In this document: positions 18,777-27,158 of the stretch, piece by piece
Layout of the letters: each line of letters begins with the position of its first letter
How positions within the stretch are numbered: the first letter of the stretch is position 1
Source: JAOUEA01 sp963797635
GTDB taxonomy: Bacteria > Actinomycetota > UBA4738 > HRBIN12
Length of the DNA: 64,000 bases
Assembly (NCBI GenBank): GCA_963797635.1
Contig: CAWCPZ010000011.1
Coordinates: 372,001-436,000 of the forward strand
Direction: 5' to 3'
Program-made: the position numbers and the translations under genes
The notes under the pieces: model-generated
What the model was told of the DNA's origin: nothing
What the model saw: only the letters and a program-made list of their open reading frames with translations
The model's database searches: none

Positions 18777-19560
18777 TCAGGAACTTGCTTCGTCATCGTC
18801 CGAGTCCACCTGAAGCAATCCCGAGAACTCTTTGGCCAGCAGCACCCGGTCGACCTCCGCGTCGTCGTCGCCCCCGCCTTCGGCGCGCGGCCGAGACCAG
18901 CTTCTTGGGCTCTTTCGTGAGCGCCGAGGCCGCTGCGGCATCTGCCGCCTCACCCGATCCCCCGACGGGCGCGTCCGGCGGGAGCGAAGGCGCCTCGGAC
19001 GCCGTGAGCGGTGGATCGGTGGCCGACGCATCGCCGCCGCTGTTCGCGAACGAAGGCTCGGACGCATCGGGTCCGCGGCGCCAGTGCCCATCGCCCGGCG
19101 GGGCCTCCATGAGCTCGTCGGCGGCCGGGATCGCCGCGACCACCTCTTCGGCCTGCGGCTTGCCGGCCGCGGGGTGCAGGGAGGTGCGCGGCTTGCCGGA
19201 AGGCGCCGATGCGGCGTCCGGCAGGCGGACCGCCTCACGCTTGGACCGGCCCTCTTCGGCCGCCAGGAGCACCTGCTCCATCTGGTCGACCAGGATGCCC
19301 GGTCGGGTGCCGGGCTCGGCCACGGAGAACGCCGCGTACGGGCCCCGTTTGACGAACGCCCACACCTGATCGGGGAACTCCACGAAGCTCTTGTCGGGCT
19401 CCCCCAGGGTGACGAACTTCAGCCAGGCCGACTTCGCCGGGCCCTCGTCGTTCTCGGGGAAGGAACCCAGCACCAAGCCGTCCCTGGACAGGATCAATGA
19501 GCCCCGCACACCGGACACGGTGACCCCGATCCGCTGTGCGAGCGCGGAATAGTCGTCCAT
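18777..19560 (-). CDS. Roadblock/LC7-like protein with disordered tail (apparent frameshift)
   Basis: About 110 N-terminal residues (ALAQRIGVTVSGVRGSLILS, GLVLGSFPEND, WAFVKRGPYAAFSVAEPG, LVDQMEQVLLAAEEGR) resemble a roadblock/LC7 domain, the fold of MglB-type GTPase partners. The remaining 150 residues are Pro/Ala/Gly/Ser-rich and look disordered. The frame shifts near 18885, after KKLVSAAR, to the acidic end VDRVLLAKEFSGLLQVDSDD. The start is uncertain: the ATG at 19560 has AGGGAG directly adjacent, and a CTG at 19638 would overlap the aroE stop and add 26 residues. Placement beside pilB suggests a role in pilus control, but no MglA-like GTPase is in the window. Confidence 0.55.
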
Positions 19561-19634
19561 CTCCCTGGCAGCATCGTCGGGCCGGTGGGGGTGCTTGAGG
19601 TTCACGTACCCGAGATCGGGGATTTCGGTGGTGA

Positions 19635-20501
19635 TCAGGCCTGGTCGGCGGAGGCAGCACGCGCCGCGTCCGCCATGACGGCGAGCGGCGCCGGCCGTTC
19701 GGTCCATCGTTCGAACGACAGCGCCGCCTGATGCACGAGGAGGCCCAGCCCGGAGAACGAGGCGGCTCCCGTTCGTTCGGCCGAGGCGAGCAGGGGCGTC
19801 ATCGAGCGGTACACCAGGTCGACCACGATCACCGTGGGACCCAGAGCCGGAGCGGGAAGCGTCCCGACCCCGTCGGCGCCTACGGGCGTGGCGTTGACGA
19901 CCAGATCCGCCTCGGATCCGGTGGCCTCCTCGAGCGGGACCGCCCGAACCTCGACAGGGAACCCGTCGAGGAGTTCCACGATGGCCATGGCCGTGGCGGG
20001 TTCACGCGCCGCCACCGTGAGGGCGGCCACCCCGCTCCTGGCCAGCGCCAGGGCCACCGCCCGTGCGGCGCCACCGGCGCCGAAGAGCAACGCGCTCGCC
20101 CCACGGGCCTCGAACCCGGCGTCGGCCTGCAGGAACCGTTCGAACCCCGGGGCGTCGGTGTTGTCGCCCAGGATCGCCCCGTTCTGCACGGTGAGCGTGT
20201 TGGCCGCCCTCAGCAGGCGCGCGTCCTCGGTGAGCTCGTCGGCGAGGTCCGCGGCCTCGGTCTTGTGCGGCATCGTGACGTTCGCCCCCTCGAACCCCAA
20301 CGCCACGAGCCCGGCGAGCGCCTGCGGCAGGGTGCCCGGCGCCACCGGCAACGGGAGGTAGACCCAGGGCAGACCCATCGAACGGAACGCCGCGTTGTGG
20401 ATCGCGGGCGACAGGCTGTGCTCGACCGGCCAGCCGATCACGCCCAGGGTTCGCGTGCCCCCATGGATCGACCTGGCCCGGTCCTGCTCAGAGGCAGACA
20501 T
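19635..20501 (-). CDS. aroE: Shikimate dehydrogenase
   Basis: The 288-residue NADP-dependent enzyme reduces 3-dehydroshikimate. GWPVEHSLSPAIHNAAF is the shikimate-binding signature. NVTMPHK ends in the catalytic Lys80, GDNTDAPGF supplies Asp116, and LLFGAGGAARAVALALA is the NADP-binding glycine loop. LVVNATPVG and GLGLLVHQAALSFERWT complete the family pattern. The start overlaps the mltG end by 14 bases. Its separation from aroC by the pilus locus is notable, since the two lie close together in related genomes. Confidence 0.95.
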   Translation of the reverse strand: MSASEQDRARSIHGGTRTLGVIGWPVEHSLSPAIHNAAFRSMGLPWVYLPLPVAPGTLPQALAGLVALGFEGANVTMPHKTEAADLADELTEDARLLRAANTLTVQNGAILGDNTDAPGFERFLQADAGFEARGASALLFGAGGAARAVALALARSGVAALTVAAREPATAMAIVELLDGFPVEVRAVPLEEATGSEADLVVNATPVGADGVGTLPAPALGPTVIVVDLVYRSMTPLLASAERTGAASFSGLGLLVHQAALSFERWTERPAPLAVMADAARAASADQA

Positions 20502-21573
20502 CGACGTTCTCGAGGAACGTGTCGTAGTCGATGCTGAAGCGGTGGCCGCCGTCGTCGCCGCAGGCCACGTAGTAGAAGTACCCGACGTCCGCGGGATCGA
20601 GGGCCGCCTTGATCGAAGCGAGGCTCGGACTCGCGATCGGCGTCGGCGGGAGCCCCGTATTCAGCCGGGTGTTGTACGGGCTGTCGATCTCGAAGTCGGG
20701 CGTGGTGAGACCGTCGCTGGGGTCGGGGTCGATGTAGCCCACCGTGGCGTCGATCCCCAGGGTCATGCCTTCACGCAGCCGGTTGTAGATCACGGCCGAG
20801 ATCAACGGGCGGTCGGCGTCGATCATGGCTTCCTTCTCGATCATCGAGGCGATCACCATGACCTCGTACGGGGTGACGTCCAGGGACGCCGCACGATCCC
20901 ACGGCAGGTCCTTCACCGCGTCCCCGAACTGGTCCAACCCGGTGGTGATGACGTCGTCGGCGGTGGTGCCCTTCGTGGGGAACCGGTTGGTTTCGGGCCA
21001 GATGAATCCCTCGACCGTCGGTGTTCCCGCGGGCAGATAGGGCTCGAGCGAGTACTCCCCGCTGTTGGCCGCGTCGAGGAACGCCTTCTCGGGGATCTTC
21101 AGCGTCTCCTGCAAGGTCGAGGCGATCTCGGTGAGGCGATAGCCGGGCGGGATCAGCACGCTGGTGGTGGGGATCTTCCTGGGGGCCGTGGTGAGGACCG
21201 TGACGATCTCATCGAGCGTCATGCCCGGGTTGAGCTGGTAGTCGCCCGCACGGATCTGGTCGGTCTTGCCGGTGCCCCGCATCAGGAGGTTGCCGACGAA
21301 CCCGCTGCAGTTGATCAGGCCCTCGCTCGCGAGGGCGTCGACGACGTCGCCGGCCGACGCCCCGTCCGGCACCGTGAAGTTCACCGTCTCCTTCGAGGCC
21401 TCCGGCGCGGCCTTGCAGCCCGCGTAGTAGTTGCCGGCCCACACGATGGCGCCGACGAGCACGACGAACGCCACGAACAACACCAGCAGGGTGGTTCGGC
21501 GAGGGCGGAGGTCGTCGCGGCGGGGATCGCGGTCATGGCGGGCCGCTCGCCGCGGCGTGGTCTGTGTCTCCAT
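20488..21573 (-). CDS. mltG: Endolytic murein transglycosylase MltG (YceG-like)
   Basis: The 361-residue protein has a basic cytoplasmic N-terminus, one membrane helix (TTLLVLFVAFVVLVGAIVWA), a LysM-like region (VPDGASAGDVVDALASEGLI) and the YceG catalytic domain. The domain carries EGFIWPETNRFP, VIASMIEKEA with the catalytic Glu, SAVIYNRLREGMTLGIDATV and SPYNTRLNTGLPPTPIASPS. MltG cleaves nascent glycan strands and sets their length. Neighbours ruvX and aroE are the usual actinobacterial context. Confidence 0.94.
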   Translation of the reverse strand: METQTTPRRAARHDRDPRRDDLRPRRTTLLVLFVAFVVLVGAIVWAGNYYAGCKAAPEASKETVNFTVPDGASAGDVVDALASEGLINCSGFVGNLLMRGTGKTDQIRAGDYQLNPGMTLDEIVTVLTTAPRKIPTTSVLIPPGYRLTEIASTLQETLKIPEKAFLDAANSGEYSLEPYLPAGTPTVEGFIWPETNRFPTKGTTADDVITTGLDQFGDAVKDLPWDRAASLDVTPYEVMVIASMIEKEAMIDADRPLISAVIYNRLREGMTLGIDATVGYIDPDPSDGLTTPDFEIDSPYNTRLNTGLPPTPIASPSLASIKAALDPADVGYFYYVACGDDGGHRFSIDYDTFLENVDVCL

Positions 21574-21621
21574 CCACGAGGAGGATACCGGGCGGGGCCT
21601 TCAGGGGCAGACGCCTTGCGC

Positions 21622-22080
21622 TCAGACGGAACCCCGCGGCCCGGCATCCAGCCAGGCCTGCAGGATCACCGCGGCGGCGGTTCGATCCACCACGCGGCGT
21701 CGTTCCGGGCCCTTGATGCCGGCCTCCCGCAACGAACGCTCGGCTTCCACGGTGGAGAGGCGCTCGTCCTGCAGTTCGACGGGCACCGAAAGGATCGCGC
21801 GGAGGCCGTCGGCGAAGGCCTCCGCCTGCTGGGCACGGGCCCCGGACTCGCCCGACATGGACCGTGGGTGCCCCAGCACCACGACGGTGGCGTCGTGCTC
21901 GGCGACCAGGGCGGCGACCGCCTTCAGCTCGCCCGGCGGCTGGCCCACGTGGATCGTGCCGATGGGAACCGCGAGGCGTCGATCAGGGTCGGACACGGCG
22001 ACGCCGATCCGCGCATCACCGAGATCGAGGCCGAGCGCCCTGCCGTGGGCGCCCCCGGTCTCACCGGGCTGGTGACCCAT
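21622..22080 (-). CDS. ruvX: RuvX/YqgF-type RNase H-fold protein
   Basis: The 152-residue product has the RNase H-like core: LGLDLGDARIGVAVSD (first Asp), VVLGHPRSMSGESG, QDERLSTVEAERSL and VDRTAAAVILQAWLD (last Asp). Members are described as pre-16S rRNA processing nucleases or Holliday-junction resolvase-like proteins. It begins two bases from the alaS stop and precedes mltG, the conserved alaS-ruvX-mltG-aroE order. Confidence 0.93.
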   Translation of the reverse strand: MGHQPGETGGAHGRALGLDLGDARIGVAVSDPDRRLAVPIGTIHVGQPPGELKAVAALVAEHDATVVVLGHPRSMSGESGARAQQAEAFADGLRAILSVPVELQDERLSTVEAERSLREAGIKGPERRRVVDRTAAAVILQAWLDAGPRGSV

Positions 22081-22082
22081 CG

Positions 22083-24716
22083 CTAGCGAGCTCCGAGGAG
22101 CTCCTCGAGGCGTGCCGGGATGCCGCCGAGCGCATCCGAGACCCGCTCGGGGTGCTTGCCTCCCGCGTTGGCCAGGATGTCCTTGCCGCCGGCCCCCCCG
22201 CCGATCACCGTGGCGGCGGTCGCCAGGATCGCGGGGGCGGTGACCCCTCGCTCGACGGCAGGCCCGGTGACCGCGGCCACCAACATCGCCTTGCCGCCCT
22301 CGCCGTTGCCCACGACGATCGCGGCCGCCCGATCCGACAGCTGGTCGCGGACCTTCTGCGCCAGGTCGCGCAACCCGCCGGGATCCTCCCCCGGGACCTC
22401 CGAGACCACGAGCGCCACGCCGTCGACCGGGACGGCGCCCTCCACCAGGGCGGTGATGACCGCGTCGCGGTCACCCGCGCGCAGGCGGCCGAGCTCGCCC
22501 TTGAGGCGCTTGTTCTCCTCGACGATCCGGCGTGCGTGCTCGGCGGCCGTGGCGGGGTCGTTCGACCCGACGGCCTCGACGAGGCCACGCAGCAGCGCGC
22601 GTTCGGCGTTGATCTCGAGCAGGGCGTCGGGTCCCACGAGCGCCTCGATGCGACGCATCCCGGACCCGATCGAACCCTCGTGCAGGATGCGCACCACCGC
22701 GACGTGGCCCGTGTGGTGCACGTGGGTGCCGCCGCACAGCTCCTTGGAATAGTCCCCGATCTCCACGACGCGGACCGTGTCCCCGTACTTCTCGCCGAAC
22801 AGCGCCACGGCGCCGAGGCCCTTCGCCTCGTCCATGCTCATCTCGGTGGCACGGACCTCGTCGTCCATGGCCAGTCGCCGGTTGGCCTCGAGTTCGGCGC
22901 CCTCCAGGGTCTCGAGCGGGACGGCGTTCGGATGGCGGAAGTCGAACCGCAGCCGGCCGGGCGCCACCAGCGAACCGGCCTGACGGGCGTGCTCGCCGAG
23001 CACCTGCTTCAACGTCCAGTGCACGACGTGCGTGGAGGTGTGGGCGCGCGCGGTCGCCTCACGGCGGCCCACGTCGATCGCGGCGTGGGCGACCTGGCCC
23101 GGGCGGATCTCCCCGGACTCGACGGTCCCCACGTGCATCGTGGCATGCCCGCCGGCGGGCACGGTGTCGGTGACGCGAACCATGCCGGTGTCGGTGCGGA
23201 TCAGGCCCTGGTCCCCCACCTGACCGCCGCCCTCGGCGTAGAACGGCGTGCGGTCGAGGAACACGCGCACGGCCTGGCCCTCTTCGGCGGCCTCGAGCTG
23301 TTCGGAGCCGTCGTCCAGGACCAACGCGATCGGCGTTTCGGCCTGGGTCTCGTGGTAGCCGACGAACTCGGTGGGCGGGACGGCGCCCGCTTCGAGACCG
23401 ACCTCGACCTTCTTGCGTGCCGCACGCGCACGGTCGCGCTGTTCCTGGAGCAGTTCGGCGAACCGGTCGGTGTCGACCGTGAGTCCGGCCTCGGCCGCCC
23501 ATTCCTGGATCTGTTCGCGCGGGATCCCGAACGTGTCCGACAGCGCGAACGCATCGTCGCCCGAGATCCGCGAACCCTCTGCCCGGCCCTTGGCGTCTTC
23601 GAAGAGCACGAGCCCTTTGCCCAGGGTGGCGGAGAACCGGTCCTCCTCGGAGTCGGCCACCTGGCGCACGAACGCCTCGTTCTCCCGGAGTTCCGGGTAG
23701 GCGTCGCCGAACCCGTCGATCACCGTGGTGATGATGGGATCGAGCACGCTGCCCTCGATCCCCAGCCGGCGACCGTGTGAGACCGCGCGCCGCAACATGC
23801 GGCGCAGGATGTATCCGCGCCCCTCGTTCGAGGGCTGCACCCCGTCGGCGATCAGGAACGTGGTGGCGCGGCCGTGTTCGGCCACGATCTTGAGGGACAC
23901 GTCGTCGTTCGGGTCCTCGCCGTGACGCTTGCCGGAGCGCCGCTCGGCTTCCTCGAGGGTGGGGCTGAACAGGTCGGTCTCGAACACGTTGTCGACGCCC
24001 TGCAGGATCATCGCCACCCGTTCGAGCGAGGAACCGGTGTCGACGTTCTTGCCCGGCAGCGGCGCCACGACCTCGAGGTCGCCGTCGACCTGTTCCTGCA
24101 TGAACACCAGGTTCCAGATCTCCATGAAGCGCTCTTCGTCGACATCGGGACCGCCGTCGGGACCGTAGCGAGGCCCGCGGTCCACGAAGATCTCCGAGCA
24201 GGGGCCGGCGGGGCCGGCGGCGTGGGTGTGCCAGTAGTTCGCGAGCTCGCCTTCCTCGTCGAGCTTGCCGCGACGCACGATCCGGTCGGGCGCGATACCC
24301 GCCAGGTCGACCCAGGCCGAGGCCGCCTCCTCGTCCTGGTCGTAGACCGTGACCCACAGCAGGTCGTGATCGATCCCGTACCCCTCGGTGATCAGCTCGT
24401 GCGCCCACGTGATCGCCTCGGCCTTGAAGTAGTCGGCGAACGAGAAGTTCCCGAGCATCTCGAAGAAGGTCTCGTGCCTGGCGTCGTGGCCCACGTTCTC
24501 GATGTCGTTCGTGCGCATCACCTTCTGCGAGGTGACGGCACGCGGATACGGCGCCGATGCCTGACCCAGGAAGTACGGGATGAACTGGTTCATGCCCGCG
24601 TTCGTCAGCAGCAGGCCCGACTCGGGCGGTGGGATCAGTGACGAGCTCTGGACGCGCTTGTGATCGCGTTCTTCGAAGAACGACAGGAACGACTCGCGGA
24701 TCCGGTGGCCTTCCAC
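22083..24716 (-). CDS. alaS: Alanyl-tRNA synthetase
   Basis: This is a full-length enzyme of 877 residues. The class II catalytic core begins with RESFLSFFEERDHKRVQSSS and contains TNAGMNQFIPYFLG and HDARHETFFEMLGNFSF. The editing domain has the zinc site HTSTH (about 559-563) and CGGTHVHHTG (about residue 660), which clears Ser- and Gly-tRNA(Ala). The C-terminal C-Ala domain ends IGGGAGGKDILANAGGKHPE, the usual last motif. Start is GTG. No frameshifts are seen over 2.6 kb, in contrast to the pilus region. Confidence 0.97.
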   Translation of the reverse strand: MEGHRIRESFLSFFEERDHKRVQSSSLIPPPESGLLLTNAGMNQFIPYFLGQASAPYPRAVTSQKVMRTNDIENVGHDARHETFFEMLGNFSFADYFKAEAITWAHELITEGYGIDHDLLWVTVYDQDEEAASAWVDLAGIAPDRIVRRGKLDEEGELANYWHTHAAGPAGPCSEIFVDRGPRYGPDGGPDVDEERFMEIWNLVFMQEQVDGDLEVVAPLPGKNVDTGSSLERVAMILQGVDNVFETDLFSPTLEEAERRSGKRHGEDPNDDVSLKIVAEHGRATTFLIADGVQPSNEGRGYILRRMLRRAVSHGRRLGIEGSVLDPIITTVIDGFGDAYPELRENEAFVRQVADSEEDRFSATLGKGLVLFEDAKGRAEGSRISGDDAFALSDTFGIPREQIQEWAAEAGLTVDTDRFAELLQEQRDRARAARKKVEVGLEAGAVPPTEFVGYHETQAETPIALVLDDGSEQLEAAEEGQAVRVFLDRTPFYAEGGGQVGDQGLIRTDTGMVRVTDTVPAGGHATMHVGTVESGEIRPGQVAHAAIDVGRREATARAHTSTHVVHWTLKQVLGEHARQAGSLVAPGRLRFDFRHPNAVPLETLEGAELEANRRLAMDDEVRATEMSMDEAKGLGAVALFGEKYGDTVRVVEIGDYSKELCGGTHVHHTGHVAVVRILHEGSIGSGMRRIEALVGPDALLEINAERALLRGLVEAVGSNDPATAAEHARRIVEENKRLKGELGRLRAGDRDAVITALVEGAVPVDGVALVVSEVPGEDPGGLRDLAQKVRDQLSDRAAAIVVGNGEGGKAMLVAAVTGPAVERGVTAPAILATAATVIGGGAGGKDILANAGGKHPERVSDALGGIPARLEELLGAR

Positions 24717-24737
24717 GCCGGGGAGTCTACCGGTGGG

Positions 24738-25007
24738 TCAGGCGGCGGGCGGTTCGTCAGGTTCGCCGGTTGCGACCGGCAGATCGTTGTCGGCCCGCAG
24801 CTGGGCCTCGCGCTCGGCCATGGCCTGCTTGCCCTCTTGGATCGACTCGGAGACCAGCTTCGAGAAGTCGAGCAGACCGCCTTTGGCCTCGCGCGCCAGG
24901 GACTGCGGCGCGACGCGTTGCGCCTGCTTCTTGGTCCAGCGGCTGGCCATGATGGCGCCGGTGGCGCCGGCGCCGAGGCCCAACGCGACCCAGAACCCTC
25001 GCTTCAC
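24738..25007 (-). CDS. Small conserved actinobacterial protein (DUF6167-like)
   Basis: The 89-residue protein opens with a hydrophobic Gly/Ala-rich helix (FWVALGLGAGATGAIMASRW), followed by a basic segment (TKKQAQRVAPQSLAREAKGG) and an amphipathic helix (VSESIQEGKQAMAEREAQLR). This is the layout of a small family found next to alaS in actinobacteria. Its GTG start overlaps the DUF948 stop as GTGA, so the two probably work together at the membrane. No function is known to me. Confidence 0.7.
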   Translation of the reverse strand: MKRGFWVALGLGAGATGAIMASRWTKKQAQRVAPQSLAREAKGGLLDFSKLVSESIQEGKQAMAEREAQLRADNDLPVATGEPDEPPAA

Positions 25008-25378
25008 TGCTTGCGGCCACCCCGGGCCCGCGAGAAGCCCTTCTTCAGACCGGCACCCACGCTGATGATCTTCACGAGCGGGCTCGCGGCGGCCTGTTCG
25101 GCCAAGCCGGAGAGCTTCTCGACGCGGCCAACGACCTCGGTGGCCGAGACCAGCATCGTGTCGACCCGATCGAGCTCGCGGTTGGTCCGCTCCACCGTTC
25201 CCTGGACCTCGCGCAGGAGCGGCACGACCTCTTCGCGCATCGTGTCGATCGTCATCTTCGTGCTCTCGAGCACGCGGAAGGTGTTGAGCAGCACGACCAG
25301 CAGGCCCAGGACCAGCAGGGCCCAGAAGACGGCCACGATCGTGAGGGCCGTGTCGCCGGACATCGCCAGGAGTGTCAT
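25004..25378 (-). CDS. DUF948 family membrane protein
   Basis: The 124-residue protein has one N-terminal membrane helix (LTIVAVFWALLVLGLLVVLL) followed by a long heptad-rich helix (MREEVVPLLREVQGTVERTN and VEKLSGLAEQAAAS), as in DUF948/YtxG proteins. The basic end (KKGFSRARGGRKQ) may contact nucleic acid or the membrane surface. GAGG precedes the ATG. The paired small genes upstream of alaS are conserved in actinobacteria. The role is unknown. Confidence 0.8.
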   Translation of the reverse strand: MTLLAMSGDTALTIVAVFWALLVLGLLVVLLNTFRVLESTKMTIDTMREEVVPLLREVQGTVERTNRELDRVDTMLVSATEVVGRVEKLSGLAEQAAASPLVKIISVGAGLKKGFSRARGGRKQ

Positions 25379-25459
25379 CGTTCCTCGAGCCTTTCGTCGG
25401 TCGCCTGCGGTTGGTCCGCGTAGCCTACCCGACGCCGCGGGGGACCCGGATGTCGCCGC

Positions 25460-26740
25460 TCACGCGTCCCGATCCTCGGTCTCCTCCTCGGCTTTCTGGC
25501 CCGTCCCGGGGATGCGGGCGACGTCACGCCCCTGGCCCGACGGCTCGTAGTAGCGCTTGCCCTGGAACGTGGTGGGGCGATACTCCTGGTCCACCGCATG
25601 ACCCGGGAAATCGTGAGGGTAGCGATAGCCCTCACCGTGGCCGAGCTGCTTCGCTCCCCGGTAGCTGGCGTCGCGCAGGTGCAGCGGCACCGGCTCGGCG
25701 CCGGGCGCGTCCTCCATCGCTCGCGAGATGGCCGTGTAGACGCTGTTGGACTTCGGGGCCGTCGCCAGGTAGATCGTGGCGTGCGCCAGGTTGAGGCGCG
25801 CCTCGGGCAGCCCCACGTGCTCCACGGCTTGGGCCGCCGCGATCGCCACGACCAACGCCACGGAGTCGGCCAGGCCGATGTCCTCGCTGGCGTGGACGAT
25901 CAGCCGGCGGGCGATGAACCTCGGGTCCTCACCGGCCTCGATCATCCGGGCGAGCCAGAAGAGCGCACCGTCGGGATCGGATCCACGGATCGACTTGATG
26001 AACGCGCTGATCACGTCGTAGTGCGCATCGCCCTGGCGGTCGTAGACGATCGCCTTCTTCTGCACGGCGTCGGCGGCGACATCGCGGGTGATCTCGGTGG
26101 TCCCGGCCTGCACCGCGGCGAGGGCAGCCGCGTCCAGCCCTGTGAGCCCCACCCGAGCGTCGCCGCCGGACACGGTCACCAGGTGTGCGAGGGCGTCATC
26201 GGCGATCGTGAGGTGGTGACGGCCGAGGCCACGGTCCTCGTCGGCGAGCGCGCGGCGCAGCAAGGTGGCGAGCTCCTCGTCGCCGAGCGGGTCGAGCCGC
26301 AGCAGGAGACAGCGCGAGAGCAGCGGGGTGTTCAACGAGAAGTAGGGGTTCTCGGTGGTGGCGCCGATCAGCGTGACGATGCCCTCTTCCACCGCCGGAA
26401 GCAGCACGTCCTGCTGCGCCTTCGACCAGCGGTGCACCTCGTCGACGAACAGCACCGTCCGGAACATCCCGCCCTTGGCGCCTTGCATCACCTTGCGCGC
26501 ATCGGCCACGCCGGAAGAGACCGCCGAGAGCTGGATCAGATCGGCGCCCACCGCGTTGGCGAGCAGATGCGCCAGGGTGGTCTTGCCGGTGCCCGCCGGC
26601 CCCCACAGGATGATCGACGGGAGGTTGCCGCCGGCGAGCAATCGCGAGAGCGCGGTGCCCTCGCCCACCAGGTGGGCCTGCCCTTCGTACTCCTCGAACG
26701 TCCGAGGGCGCATGCGCGCGGCGAGCGGTTGATCGCTCAC
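25460..26740 (-). CDS. rarA: Replication-associated recombination protein A (RarA/MgsA AAA ATPase)
   Basis: The 426-residue clamp-loader-like ATPase acts at stalled replication forks. It begins PLAARMRPRTFEEYEGQAHL. Walker A is GPAGTGKTT, Walker B is VLFVDEVHRWSKAQQD (Asn is usual where Ser stands), sensor 1 is IGATTENPYFSLN with SRC as the Arg finger. The C-terminal helical domain carries DVISAFIKSIRGSDPDGALF, RRLIVHASEDIGLAD and PKSNSVYTAI, all RarA signatures. The last 40 residues are a polar tail. Start is GTG. Confidence 0.95.
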   Translation of the reverse strand: MSDQPLAARMRPRTFEEYEGQAHLVGEGTALSRLLAGGNLPSIILWGPAGTGKTTLAHLLANAVGADLIQLSAVSSGVADARKVMQGAKGGMFRTVLFVDEVHRWSKAQQDVLLPAVEEGIVTLIGATTENPYFSLNTPLLSRCLLLRLDPLGDEELATLLRRALADEDRGLGRHHLTIADDALAHLVTVSGGDARVGLTGLDAAALAAVQAGTTEITRDVAADAVQKKAIVYDRQGDAHYDVISAFIKSIRGSDPDGALFWLARMIEAGEDPRFIARRLIVHASEDIGLADSVALVVAIAAAQAVEHVGLPEARLNLAHATIYLATAPKSNSVYTAISRAMEDAPGAEPVPLHLRDASYRGAKQLGHGEGYRYPHDFPGHAVDQEYRPTTFQGKRYYEPSGQGRDVARIPGTGQKAEEETEDRDA

Positions 26741-26768
26741 GGGCGTTCGAGCATCCCCGACGCGCTCC

Positions 26769-27158
26769 CTACGTCCAACCGAGGACGTGGTCGGGCCTGA
26801 TCACCAGCAGGAGGCGCACCTGACCCTCGACCGGGGTCCACGCCTCCCCGTCGTAGGCGAGGGCGAGTTCCTGCATGTGCTCGGCGGCGCCCTCGGTGGT
26901 GATGTCGACGACGGTGCCGACGACGGCGATCGGCGGATGCGGGTGCTCCTTGTCGTGGATCGCCACCGACACGCGCGGATCGCGCCGCACGTTCTCGACC
27001 TTCACGCGGCCGTCGGCGGTGTTGAGCACGATCATGCCGTCGCGGGTGTCGGCCCACAGCGGCGACAGGTGCGGTGAACCGTCCTCGTTGATCGTGGCGA
27101 GGTAGGCCAGGTTGGGCGGACCGAAGACCGCGAGTTGTTCGGGCGTGAGCTCAGCCAT
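26769..27158 (-). CDS. PPOX-class (pyridoxamine oxidase-like, probably F420-dependent) protein
   Basis: The 129-residue split beta-barrel protein shows FGPPNLAYLATINEDGSPHL, SPLWADTRDGMIVLNTADGR and KVENVRRDPRVSVAIHDKEH, the pattern of actinobacterial F420-binding PPOX proteins. These reduce or bind small molecules using F420. The substrate is unknown. I prefer the ATG at 27158 because AGGAGG is seven bases upstream of it and directly abuts the ATG at 27164. The gene overlaps the end of aspS by eight bases. Confidence 0.82.
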   Translation of the reverse strand: MAELTPEQLAVFGPPNLAYLATINEDGSPHLSPLWADTRDGMIVLNTADGRVKVENVRRDPRVSVAIHDKEHPHPPIAVVGTVVDITTEGAAEHMQELALAYDGEAWTPVEGQVRLLLVIRPDHVLGWT

